From the NCBI GenBank assembly GCA_002900995.3, contig CM035306.1, forward strand, positions 1,860,001 through 1,924,000: 64,000 nt of DNA. The letters are read 5' to 3'. Positions 38,307 through 48,557 of this stretch are shown here, in pieces. A program made the translations under genes and the position numbers. Within the stretch, counting starts at the first letter, position 1; each line of letters begins with the position of its first letter. The stretch comes from Ganoderma boninense (Eukaryota; Basidiomycota; Agaricomycetes; Polyporales; Polyporaceae). Below the pieces are notes generated by a model that searched no databases, was not told the origin of the DNA, and was given only the letters and a program-made list of their open reading frames with translations.

Positions 38307-38912
38307 CTTTCAGCGCTGGCCATAAACCAAATGCAAGCTGGAGCAGCGCTGAGCCAAGTGCCTGCCAAGAGATGCGATAATGATCGATGAGCAGCGGACC
38401 GCGGTTGAGGTTGGCACGAGGCCGCCGCACTCGTTGCAGGTCAGTAGCCCCGTGGGAACAACTCCGCCACGAGCTCCCTCTCCTATATTAGGCAACTCAG
38501 ACGCCAAGGCGCTTGCCGACTTTTCTTCGCCTCAGCCGCATTCTTTGCTCACCGGCCTATTTGCCAGGCACCTAAAGTCGACTTATTTTGGTCCCGTGAA
38601 GAGCATTCAAGTGTAGTGTTTACGTTTGCGTATCATGGACCACTGAACTCTGCAATAGCTACAAAAATGCGTCTTAGGATCCGCGATAAGTACAAGAACA
38701 TGATAATATCATAGTAGATTTGGGGGATTCTACTGACGCCTTCATCTGCCATTTGGGACTCATTTTACTTACCCGCATCCAATGCAGAAGACTCGGCCCG
38801 GAGTCGGCTCGATCTCGGGACCAATCTTCCATCTCTCAGAGGCCAGCAGCCTACTCGCAAGTTCTTTTCAACTATCTACAGTGCATCCAGACCGTGTCAA
38901 AACACATCCCCG
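38307..38912. other. Divergent promoter region, hydrolase / GH105-like gene
   Basis: About 600 bp between two genes transcribed away from each other. No coding signal is supported. Confidence 0.5.
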
Positions 38913-40295
38913 ATGTCGTCTACGCGTTTCCGAGACCCCGGCAGCCCCATCGCAAAACTCAACGATCGACTCAAGCTCCTGCTCCCGCCCCTCCTATCCA
39001 CACAAAGGTCTTCATGGGAACAAGGCATCCTCGCCCAAGCTCTTCTCGAGTGTCAGCTCTTTCTCGAAGCGGAAGGCGCATCTACGCCAGATCCTCTCAA
39101 CTCCGCACCCAGCGGTCTCATCTCGTGGCTTTACGCCGTCGCTCACGACGCCTTGGTACGGCAAGCCCCAGACGGGCGACTCGCAGTCCTCTTGAACGGA
39201 GACGGGACATCCGACGCTGGCGCGCTCGATCCCGCGTGTATCGGGCCCACCCTTTACTATCTGTGTTCAGTCGAGCGAAGAAGACACGGTATTTCCAGCG
39301 ATACAGATGTCTCCGGCCTCTCCAGGGCATTCCCCGCCCCACGTGGATCAGCGAGCTCGTCGATGCTCGACGGCACCGAACGCATGCTGCGCTACCTCCT
39401 CCAGGACTGTCCCCGCGCGCGGATACCACAAGGGCAACGGTTCCCGCATGTGGGGCAGGACGAACAGCTGCTGTCGTACCGCATCGACGCCCTCGAGATC
39501 TGGTCAGACTCCGTCTACATGCTGCCGCCCTTCCTGGCCTCAGCCGCCGCATTCTACTACCGCCACCCCGATCTCTCGCTGACGTCCACAGACGGCTCGC
39601 GGGAGTACACCCCCCGCGATCTGCTCCGCATGGCAATGCAGCAGATCGTCCTCGCAGGGGAGGTCCTCCAGTCTCCTACTGGAGAGTGGTCGCACATCTT
39701 TGATCTCCGCACGGGCGAGTTTCGGCGGAAGGCGTTCTGGGGCGTCGGAAACGGCTGGGTATGCTGCGGGATCGTGCGAGTGCTCTCCGAGTCGACCGTC
39801 CTCGAGCTCGACGCCGAGGTCGACAGACGTTTGCCGGAGGACGACCTCAACTCCGAGCAGACCCCCATCCTCACCCTGCTCGACCGCGTGTACGACATTC
39901 TGCTCAAAACTGTCCGCGCATGCCTCGCGCACATGCTCCCGTCGTACCTCTTCCGCGATGTTCTCGACGACCCCACGTCGTTCGAGGAGACGAACCTCTC
40001 TCAGATGTTGTCCTACACGCTGTATAGGCTCATCGACCTCCACCGCTACTCCTCTGCCTTCCGCGCGATGAAACTCAATCCTCTTGAGGAAGGGGAGCTG
40101 GATCGTTGGGAAGGGCTTGCGGAGGCCATGGGTCGAGCTGCTGGGGCGAAGACGGATGAGTGGGGGTTCGTCCGCGATGTCTGCGGGAGCCCACGATTCG
40201 ACGCGCCTGGTACTGCAGCAGAGGGACAGGCGTGGGCGATCATGATGGAGGTCGCAAAGACCCAATACTTGAGCCACAAGCAGACTGCTACATAG
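38913..40295 (+). CDS. Glycoside hydrolase family 105/88-like (unsaturated glycuronyl hydrolase)
   Basis: This is a 460-residue protein from a single uninterrupted exon, which is unusual among its intron-rich neighbours. The fold is the (alpha/alpha)6 barrel of unsaturated glucuronyl/rhamnogalacturonyl hydrolases, which remove the 4,5-unsaturated uronic acid left by polysaccharide lyases. Visible family signatures are RSSWEQGILAQALLE near the N-terminus, RIDALEIWSDSVYMLPPFLA (the Asp region of the active site), GEWSHIFDLRTGEFRRKAFWGVGNGWVCCGI (cut here by description only: the core is FWGVGNGWV), and DAPGTAAEGQAWAIMM at the C-terminus. No signal peptide is seen (MSSTRFRDPGSPIAKLNDRL), so it may act in the cytoplasm on imported oligosaccharides. 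GH105 versus GH88 is not settled, and the natural substrate is unknown. Confidence 0.82.
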   Translation: MSSTRFRDPGSPIAKLNDRLKLLLPPLLSTQRSSWEQGILAQALLECQLFLEAEGASTPDPLNSAPSGLISWLYAVAHDALVRQAPDGRLAVLLNGDGTSDAGALDPACIGPTLYYLCSVERRRHGISSDTDVSGLSRAFPAPRGSASSSMLDGTERMLRYLLQDCPRARIPQGQRFPHVGQDEQLLSYRIDALEIWSDSVYMLPPFLASAAAFYYRHPDLSLTSTDGSREYTPRDLLRMAMQQIVLAGEVLQSPTGEWSHIFDLRTGEFRRKAFWGVGNGWVCCGIVRVLSESTVLELDAEVDRRLPEDDLNSEQTPILTLLDRVYDILLKTVRACLAHMLPSYLFRDVLDDPTSFEETNLSQMLSYTLYRLIDLHRYSSAFRAMKLNPLEEGELDRWEGLAEAMGRAAGAKTDEWGFVRDVCGSPRFDAPGTAAEGQAWAIMMEVAKTQYLSHKQTAT

Positions 40296-40836
40296 CAGTT
40301 GCTGCCGCTTCCCAATCCGAGGTAAATGAACATGAGTGCCATGTTCCATCCCTGGTACTTAGAGTGAGGATGAGATTGTGGCGTTCCAGTTCAGAACGAA
40401 GTGACTATAGGTAGCTAGCTAGTAGATACAACGCAAACGAAGGATTATAGGGCCCCGCCTACACCTCCCCCTCGCACTCTTCCATCCATGTACTCCAATC
40501 TGACAAGGGCGTAGGCCAGGAGACAAGTATTGAAATCTGACACGTCAAGTGAACAAGTAGAATGAACATACGGGCAATAACACGAGTACTAGTTAGTTCT
40601 ACAATCAGAACAGAACAAGCGGTGAAAGTAAAGTACGCTGCGGACGCAACTGCCAGCCCTCCATGAATACTTGAGGATCGTAATCCTAGGTAGCTGGGAC
40701 CGCATTGAACCGAGATGAAAGACGACAGCCAATTCAAACCAATACATGGAGCTAACGTTGTGAGTTAGTGGATGACTTGCGATGAATGAGCGCGACGAGA
40801 GATCCAAGTCCCTAGTAATAGATGGAATTTCTTAGA
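40296..40836. other. Intergenic, convergent 3' flanks
   Basis: 540 bp between two convergent stops. A minus-strand frame at 40459-40737 with donor- and acceptor-like sites ends SWPTPLSDWSTWMEECEGEV. It could be the tail of a small spliced gene or a relic, but no family is recognisable and I do not call it. Confidence 0.4.
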
Positions 40837-42467
40837 TTAAACAGCGCCAATGGCGTTCTCCTCCCCGGACTTCCTGGACGACAACGAAGAAGCATCAATG
40901 TCGACCTCGAAAGTGTTCACACGTCTGCGAACACAAGCCGTGAGTTGAGCGTGATCAGCGAAGGATGAAAGGGGACGTACGACTCGAGGACGATATGGGT
41001 CGTGAGCGCGCCCGAGGTCGACATGGTAACGCCGTGGACGGTCGAGGGTTCGTTGTGTGTATTATGTCTTGTAGAACGAGTGACGGTTATCCTAAGCGAG
41101 CCGACGATTGTGAGATGTTCCCACAGACACAAACAGGCAAGTACAGGAGAACATACGCATTAGTCTCCTCTGGTTTAAGGGAGAGGACGGCACAAGAGGA
41201 CATGACAACACTGCCAAATCCGAATGGGTCAGCTGTCAGTGCAACAACGACCAGCGGTCACGGCTGAAGGTGATACCTAAATGTTGTCCCCGGCATAGAA
41301 CCCAAGACATTCATGACCACTATGGAACGCTGTCAGTATTTGGCGTTGCAAGGCCGAGGTCGTCGAGGATCTCACCATTGAGGTTCAAACCAGGGAGCAA
41401 TACAGCAGGGATGTTACACAGAAGCGTTCCGACACAGTACCAGAGCGACTGCTCGGACAACGAGCTGCCAATGGGACTGTCCAACGCTGCCTGCTGATAC
41501 AGCCCGCAGACCGTCAGTGCGACGATCGTCAGGTCCATTAAGATAGCTAACGAAGAATGAGCGCGGTTTCGGAGAGGTGGAGAGTTTAGGGAACACGCAC
41601 TGTATAGATAGAAAGCGAACATCGCCGTGTGGCTCGACGACACGACCACACAGGCGTTGGCGTCCGAACTCCAATTAAAGGTAACACCCTGAGATCCCTC
41701 TTGACAAGTCCGCAATCGAGGTCTGAGTTTTCAAGCCAGAAGCGAAACACTCGCAAAAACTCACGGACGGCAACCAACGAGGCATGCCCGATGCTCGCCA
41801 ATCCTAGTGCCCAAGTAACGCCCCGGCTCATGTCCTTCCAGATAATATACCTGGGATGTGCAATGTAGTCACAGCAAAGATAAAGCAAAGGAAGATGACG
41901 CACGTTCTGAGACTGAGGTTCAATGTTGAGCAGAAGGCAGCGACGCTCCCGAGAAGTGACAGCGACCGGTACATGGCTAGGACATAATTGATGATTGGCC
42001 TTGAGACGACGCGCGCAGGACCACGGAGCTTACGCACCATCACAGTTGACGAGAAGATGGTTGACATGGCTTGTTATAACGCTAGGGGGGTTGGATAAGG
42101 ACGGGAATAACCATCAAACCGGGAGAGCAGGAACCTACAAAGTAAGCAAAACGGTGAGGATGCAATACCTGCCCAGAAGGTACGGAAGCTGCAGGCAAGC
42201 ATGTCAATTGCGGGGATACTGGAATGATGTGAGAGGAGACGGACCATGGCAGGCTTAAACCGACGCTTGCGGGTGATCAAGGACCACTCTACAGTCATGT
42301 GAGTGAGGAGGTGGTTACTGGAGGGCGGAGGACGACACGGTTAAGAGAAAGGATGGTACGAGTGGGTACGCATGTACGCACCCGAAGAAGCCGAGCAGGA
42401 AGACGGCGATTTGGTCGTAGACCCATCCCCAGAAAAGTATGACAGAGGGATCCTGCCAATATCCCAT
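40837..42467 (-). CDS. Multi-pass membrane protein of a mushroom-expanded family
   Basis: Function is unknown. The start at 42467 (MGYWQDPSVILFWGWVYDQIAVFLLGFFG) followed by NHLLTHMTVEWSLITRKRRF matches the N-terminal pattern of a large uncharacterised agaricomycete family. In these proteins a first helix is followed by a WE...D-[FV]-EW-x(2)-ITGK/RKRR segment and then several helices. Further hydrophobic exons are visible, for example IIALRTCVIFLCFIFAVTTL-like sequence near 41880, and segments near 41760 and 41500. The tail is cytosolic-like and acidic (VNTFEVDIDASSLSS, then RKSGEENAIGAV), ending at TAA 40837-40839. Many short introns prevent a full reading. Receptor or transporter roles are speculation. 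It shares a 775-bp divergent promoter with the sugar transporter. Confidence 0.65.
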
Positions 42468-43242
42468 GCGCTGCGAAATGCGGCCGACTGAGTGAGGACG
42501 TATCAACACTTGCTGGAGACCCAGACGCCGCGACTTTCGCGATCGGAGGGGTGCTACCAGGGCTCCCAGCCAGCTAGAGGGAAGGATATACGATCTTGAG
42601 GTGGTGGTTCCGCCGGGAGGAGGAAGACGAGGAAAATGAAGATAGCCCGGGGCAAGACAAGAGAGGGAGTGGCATGCGGGGGTGAGGGGGATGGCCACAG
42701 TCGGAGGGCCGCGGATGTGTTGGGGGCATTTCTTTGACCCTGCAGAGCAGAGCCAGATTAGCGGTCGCCGAGTGAGAAGACCCAGATACTCGCCGCAGCC
42801 GACCCGGCAGTCTTTGGTTTGCACGGCGCCATCCCGCCTCGCCGGTTCCATCTCTAGACGCCCATACCGCCCAAGCCAATGCACGTCGATCCCGGGCAAC
42901 CTTTGCCTTTTCCGACACCGGCTCGCCTTCGTTTGCTTCCGTTGATCGGCTCTGATTGGCTCACTTAATGAGGCTTTGATCGTGATCACGCGAGCCGACC
43001 CGATATAGACACAGCCTAGAATGGCTTCGCTCTTTTACGTAACTGCTACTACGCATCGTCGCTGCCCATAACTGCGCCTCTTCCTTTCGAGGCTCTGCAA
43101 GGCCATCCTCATCCTCGGGGCCCGTCTCTAACAGTGATCACCACCCACGACCCTTTTCGACAGCTCATCAGGATCACGGATCCTTGCAGACCTCGCCAAC
43201 CTCGCCCTGTCACTCATACCTCCTCAGTCACTGGACATAGGT
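42468..43242. other. Divergent promoter region, membrane protein / sugar transporter
   Basis: 775 bp. It includes open frames on both strands with low-complexity Arg/Pro-rich translations that I consider non-coding. A CTGATTGGCTCACTTAATGA stretch near 42951-42970 contains an ATTGG (CCAAT inverse) motif, plausible as a promoter element. Confidence 0.45.
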
Positions 43243-45242
43243 ATGAGTCCAGGAGAGCCACAAGCCTTCACTGCATACGGATGGATCGTCTGCGTCTGGG
43301 TTCTCGTTGTCTCCTTCCAGGTACGCTCCACTCTACCACCTGCCCACATACATATTGCTAACCTATCCATAATCCACATCTCTGTTCCCCCTCGTCTAGT
43401 ATGGTTACCACATCTCCAGTCTTAATCAAATACAGGCTGTTCTCACTTGTCGCGTTTCCGACGTCCCTGGTATTCCATCCACCCACCATGCACTCCCGAC
43501 CTGCATTCCCATGGACGACGCCACCTTCTCCGTCGTCACCTCCGTCTACACCGTCGGCGGTCTCCTAGGCAGTCTAGGAGCGAACATTATCATGGATCGC
43601 TGGGGCCGTAAAGGTGCCGTCCTTACAAGTTCCTTCATAATGGCTATTGGTGCTGGCTTCATGGGCGTTGCCGCTTCGCTCTCCCCTCTCATCCTCGGAC
43701 GGTACGAACCTCCTTTTCCTCTCTCTGTCTCCCAAACTTCATACCGTGTGGATCCATAGACTCCTCACTGGTGTTGCTGCCGGCGTGGGTCTCTGTGTTG
43801 GACCCATCTATATCGCCGAGGTTGCTCCCACCAAGATTAAGGGCTCTGTCGGCTAGTTTCCCGCCTCCTCCCGTCCTTCGAACTATCCTCACCAATATTT
43901 TAGGTGTTCTGACCCAGTTTGCCATTGTTATTGGCATTATGATCACTCAGGCTATGGGCTTGAAATTGGCGACCCCCACGACTTGGCGCCTCGTCCTTCT
44001 GTTTTCTGCAGCCCTGTCACTTGCGCAGCTCCTGCTTGGAACCATGATCGTTGAGTCGCCAGTATGGTTGAGCCGCAATGGCTCAGTCCGCGACAAAGAT
44101 GCGAGCGCTCGCAGGCTCTGGCAATCCATCCCAACGCTGCGCAGCTCAGATGGTGTGTTCCGGGTCCAGATCCACATCATAAGCTGCGTGCTAACCAGCG
44201 GTATTGTATCAGCTGCGACCGAGGATGCTGAGGATCCTCTCCTTGGGGCGAATGATGACCATGACCACCCTGAAGCTCAGCTCCATGCGGTGAATGTGCC
44301 CACGGTCCTGCTCCGTACAGAGTTCCGCAAGCCATTGGCTATTGTATGCTTCTCGATGCTCTGTCAACAGCTGTCAGGCAAGTAGTGTTCAGGGAATACA
44401 ATGCTGGTCCAGTAACTCATGGCTTTCCCAACAGGTGTCAATGCCGGTGAGAAGCTCCTGTATCCACATCGCACCCTAGCCTCCCCTGACATCGCAGGCA
44501 TCTAGTTTTATACTACAGCAATGATATTCTATCTAAGACAATCCCGGACCTCGGCCCTTACGTCTCTCTGGGAATCACCATTGTCAATGTGTTCATGACG
44601 TTCGCCCCAATCATCCTCATCGACGTATGCATCTATCTCTGTTTCACCACAATGCACTGCTGACTGCATGTTTGATGCGCAGCGTTTGGGACGCAAGAAG
44701 CTTCTGTCCCTATCTGCGACAGGAGCCATTCTTTCACTTGTCGGCGTTGGCATAGGCTTGGACAGTGGTGCGGTCACGCTGGCAAGCATAGCTGTGATGG
44801 CATTCATTGCGTATGTTTACACCCTGGTTTCAGACATCGCTATCGTCTACTCACAGCAACTCATCCAGATCTTTCGCCATCGGTATTGGGCCTGTGCCTT
44901 TCGTCATGATCCCGGAGGTGTCTCCTCACCATGTACGTATCTGCATGTCCCCTGGATCGCTGTTGCGGTACTCAACAAGTTGTGACTGTAGGCTGTATCG
45001 GCATTGTCGTCTATTGGGCTGTCGCTCAACTGTGTGTATATCCTACTGAACTTACTTGCCACCAAGCTAATAAGGTGACGTCTTGTACAGGGGTCGCCAA
45101 CTTCCTCGTGGGCCTCGTCTTCCTCCCGCTTCGCAACTTCCTCGCGCACGGCGACGAGTCGAAGGAGGGTCGCGTGTTCTTCGTGTTCGCTGCGCTCCTC
45201 GCGTTCTTCACCTTCATGCTCTTCGGCACGTATCGAGGGTGA
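43243..45242 (+). CDS. MFS sugar transporter (SP family)
   Basis: This is a major-facilitator sugar porter with the glucose-transporter-like layout of twelve helices in the plasma or vacuolar membrane. It starts MSPGEPQAFTAYGWIVCVWV (43243). The first helix is followed by QYGYHISSLNQIQ. The family motifs are GGLLGSLGANIIMDRWGRKGA (MFS motif A, core DRWGRK), LTGVAAGVGLCVGPIYIAEVAP, PTTWRLVLLFSAAL and the VESPVWLSRNG motif, in the place of PESPRWL. A large central loop follows, with acidic ATEDAEDPLLGANDDHD, then RTEFRKPLAIVCFSMLCQQLSG. The second motif A is DRLGRKKLL and the last helices follow, ending FMLFGTYRG at TGA 45240-45242. Six or more introns are present. The N-terminal MFS half is complete. 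Substrate, glucose or other hexose, is not resolved. Confidence 0.88.
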
Positions 45243-45917
45243 ATAAGTTGAGGGCCATCGGCCGAGGTCCGTATGGTGTCTTTCTTTGCAATCTCTTCTT
45301 GGTCAGCAGGATGGACTTTGGTTCCTAGATCTGTACAATACGCAATTGAATAGTTGAGACTGCACGCATAATCTCTCGCTGATCATTACCCAGTCAGATA
45401 TTGCTATGAGCATAAATAGATTGTTGGACATGTCCGTGTTCGGAGCTCGGCGTTCACATGAAGAAATTGGAGTGTATCGTCGTACTCTCCTTAAGTCCTC
45501 CAATACTCTATGGCGCATCCATCTACACGCCCAACGCCTCAGTAAAGCTTGCCTTACTATCCCACATTCCCCATAGGAGGCTCTATGGAAACGGAACCAA
45601 TTATGGAGGAACATGGTGACAGACTGCAAGCGCTTGCCGGCCACGGGCAACTCGGGCGCCTGGGACATGCGCCGCAGTTAGTTACAGCGCATTCATCAAC
45701 CACACGATCAAGTCGCAGTGCCCAGCGACAGAGGCTGGCAGACGTGCCTTGGCGAGTCTCATCATACGTTTGGACACCGCCACGCCAGTCCGAATTTCCT
45801 GTTGCATATAGTCGTTGCTCAGCGCAAGGCCCTTCTCTTCCTTGGTTCACGACCTCTCATCCATCCAATCGCGTCTGCCCTCTTGTCGAGGAAACAGCAG
45901 ACCGCTCTAGATCCACC
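45243..45917. other. Intergenic, transporter 3' flank and CDC50-1 promoter
   Basis: 675 bp. Overlapping open frames occur on both strands (45549-46037 plus, 45557-45850 minus), but neither has recognisable motifs. The plus frame simply runs into the CDC50 leader. Confidence 0.5.
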
Positions 45918-47494
45918 ATGGCTAGTAGACGGAAGAACACGGCAGAGACCAGCATTACCGACTCGGACGCGGGTGCCGAAGGCAAGAAAGGGAAGGGCAC
46001 CGGCAACTGGCGGAAACCCAGCAGTAAGCCTCGCTGAGCTATGTTCCAGACAACCTGACATCATGTTCTAACGCGGACTCGGATTATCTTGTCAGATACT
46101 CCATTCAAGCAGCAGCGATTGCGGGCATGGCACCCTCTTTTCGTCCCTCGCACTGTCATCCCTGCGTTGCTTGTCGTGGGAATCATCCTCGCCCCCATCG
46201 GCGGTCTCCTCATCTGGGGTAGTAATCTCGTAGGTGCCCACCCTCATCTAGGATTATCTCCTCCTGACGAGTCCTTGTGGGACTTCGCATTTACAGGTCA
46301 ATGAAATCGACATCGACTACAGCAACTGCGAGTTCACATCGGCCCAGAATGAAACGTCAAGCTCATCGCTTGCCTTCACGAACCTCTCGTCCTCATCCTA
46401 CATCTACAAGCTCAGCGTGGTCGACTCGCAGACACACGTCGACTCCCCACAGTACGCCTTCATCAACCGCACCGGCGCGCTCAATGCGACCAACGGGACG
46501 ATGCACCAGTGCGTGCTGCGCTTCGACGTGCCCGCCGAGATCAAAGCGCCTGTGATGCTGTACTACAAGCTCACGAACTTCAACCAGAACCACCGCCGGT
46601 ACGTCAACAGCGTCAGCCTCGACCAGCTCCTCGGCAAGAAGCCCAGCGACTCGTCGCTCTCGAACGACTGCAAACCTCTTGACAAGGACGAGAACAACAA
46701 GGTCATCTATCCATGTGGCATGATTGCGAACTCGATGTTCAACGGTGCGTCGGCACATATAGCCTCTGACAACAAGGCTCTCTCGGCTGCAGTCGTGCTC
46801 ACACAGCCCCAACGTCCCATCTGTACAGACACGTTCACGAACCTGACGCGGATCGATGGGGACGCGTCCTCGGACCCGCCGCTCAACTCGACGTATCTCT
46901 GGTCGGAGAAGAACATTGCATGGCCGGGCGAGGCGCGCAAGTACGTCACGAAGCCCGGGTACGCCGCCTCGGACATCGTGCCGCCGCCGTTCTGGATGGA
47001 CCGCTTCCCCAGCGGGTATACGGACGACAACCTGCCCGACCTCAAGGCCGACGAGCACTTCCAGAACTGGATGCGCACCGCCGGCCTCCCGACGTTCAGC
47101 AAGCTCTGGGGGCGCAACGACGACTTGGCGCTCACCCCGGGACGCTATGAGATATGGATCAACCTCAGTAAGTGTTCGTCTGCTGTGTGCGTCAGGACTG
47201 TATGATGACAAGGGGTGTTGCTGGATGTAGACTTCCCGGTGACGAAGTACAAGGGCACGAAGAGCATCGTGATCTCGTCCGCGGCGTGGATGGGCGGTAA
47301 AAACCCCTTCCTTGGGTGGACATACGTCGCTGGTTCGAGCCTCCTGCTCCTGCTTGGCTTCGTCGTGGCGATTGTCAACTGCATCAAGCCTAGGTTCGTC
47401 TTGGACATGCTCATATAGTTACAATGTTGTGACTAATGTCGTCCACGTCCACAGGAAATTGGGTGACGCCTCGAAACTCTCATTCACTAGATGA
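45918..47494 (+). CDS. CDC50/LEM3 family P4-ATPase flippase subunit, copy 1
   Basis: CDC50 proteins are the obligate non-catalytic subunits of P4-ATPase lipid flippases. They are needed for ER exit and for phospholipid translocation at Golgi and plasma membrane. The protein starts at 45918 with a charged cytosolic N-terminus (MASRRKNTAETSITDSDAG), then NTPFKQQRLRAWHPLFVPRT. The first membrane span is VIPALLVVGIILAPIGGLLI. The ectodomain includes the conserved [68 protein letters not shown] and [20 protein letters not shown]. The second span is GSSLLLLLGFVVAIVNC, and the end is RKLGDASKLSFTR. Several N-glycosylation sequons are present. Five introns fall at the same positions as in the copy at 52076. 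Confidence 0.94.
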
Positions 47495-47915
47495 TGTCTT
47501 CAGGGATTCGGTTGTGGATGGACATTTAGGTGAGTACATATACGCGCAGCCCGTTCAATACCTTCCGTCTAACAAGGTAATCATGGTACAGGAATGTTAC
47601 TGGACGCTTAATGTTTACCTAGATTGTTGTCGTGTCCGGATGTTTATAGCATCAGCCCTACTGGCAGCATGCACGGTGCTCTACATACCCAGAATTAATG
47701 TTATGGATCTGGTACGTTGTACAGGTACTCAGTTGGGGCGCTAACAGTGACCAGGACCTCCCATTGCGCCTCATTAGTGTGCACTCTACCTAAACAGTGA
47801 TGGCCGCTGACCATAGCCATGCGCAGGCTCGTTCCAATGATCCTATGTTCCTCCCATCCAAAACATTTAGTCAACCACTACTGACACCAGGCGGCTTGGT
47901 CCTGTACTTGCAGCC
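47495..47915. other. Intergenic, CDC50-1 3' flank and end of the intron-like array
   Basis: No supported protein gene. The last segment of the minus-strand array (from 47915 downward) may be the final exon of its transcript. Confidence 0.4.
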
Positions 47916-48483
47916 CTGTGGAGCACCTGTTCTCAGCGGCGGCACTTGCGACCATCTTGAACCACTGGTGAGACCCCAACTTGCAGTACTCACCTTTCTC
48001 GGGGGACGAGCCACGCAGTCGTATGCGCTCACCAAAGACAACCTGTGGGACGTCTGTCCTCAGCGGCGGACTTGCAACCAACTTGAACCCTGGTGAGACC
48101 CTATCTTGCAGTACTCACCTCGATCATATTCGAACGCAGGGACTGCGCCGCAAGCGCTTGGTTGAGCGATCTGTGTTGTTCCCCTTCTCAGCAGCGGACT
48201 TGCGACCATCTTGAACCACTGGTGAGACCTCAACTTGCAGTACTCACCTTTCTCCGACACACCACGCTGTCAAATGAGCTATCGAGGACAACCTGTGTTT
48301 TTTCCGTTCTCAGCGGCGGACTTGCAACCATCTTGAACCGCTGGTGAGACCCCATCTTGCAGTACTCACCTTGCGGCTTAACCCCACTGAGACGCAATGT
48401 AGACACCTGTGAAGCACCCGTTCTCAGCGGCGGACTTGCAACCATCTTGAACCGCTGGTGAGACCCTAACTTGCAGTACTCAC
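47916..48483 (-). repeat. Five-unit interspersed repeat, 76-78 nt units, period 113-129 bp
   Basis: The units at 47916-47993, 48043-48118, 48171-48247, 48293-48369 and 48407-48483 are near copies. The first ~62 nt (minus strand) differ by only a few bases between units. The variable part is confined to the ~10 nt before the CACAG end and to the spacers. Each unit also contains GGTGAG and CTCACC in inverted order. The repeat itself is certain; its nature is discussed in the findings. Confidence 0.95.
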
Positions 48484-48557
48484 CTCTGTAGCAACCCGCC
48501 ACGTTTCGGCGGTCGTGGAAGATGGGAGGGTCTTGTTGACGATGCTAACGGGAGCAT
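47916..48557 (-). ncRNA. Putative transcript with five near-identical introner-like introns (coding status unclear)
   Basis: On the minus strand the region reads as exon-intron alternation. The introns are 48483-48407 (77 nt), 48369-48293 (77), 48247-48171 (77), 48118-48043 (76) and 47993-47916 (78). Each begins GTGAGTACTGCAAG and carries a nearly invariant body, then a CTGAG(A/G)A branch-like site about 14 nt before CACAG at the end. The exons between are only 37, 45, 52 and 49 nt and are mostly unlike one another. Only exons 3 and 5 share their first GTTGTC and last GAGAAAG. With an ATG at 48557, splicing gives one open frame of about 73 residues that stops in exon 5. This is too short and composition-poor to claim as a protein, so a non-coding RNA is possible. 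A TATA-like CATAAAAC (48673-48680) and a CT-rich tract lie upstream. Confidence 0.45.

Noticed and set aside
42315..42989. Long minus-strand frame extending the membrane protein upstream of 42467
   Set aside because: The upstream translation is Arg/Pro-rich and unlike the family, which begins at MGYWQDP.
45549..46037. 162-codon plus-strand frame overlapping the CDC50-1 start
   Set aside because: Its downstream part is the CDC50 first exon in frame from 45918. The upstream part has no family support and reads as leader.
47916..48483. CRISPR-like repeat-spacer layout
   Set aside because: The host is a eukaryote, units are 76-78 nt rather than 24-40, only five are present, no cas genes exist, and the units have intron anatomy.
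47878..48502. Repeat-peptide precursor on the minus strand (unspliced units translate to GEYCK...KMVASPPLRT)
   Set aside because: Unit-plus-spacer lengths (114, 122, 129, 125) are not all multiples of three, so the frame breaks twice. The intron reading explains the variable segments better.
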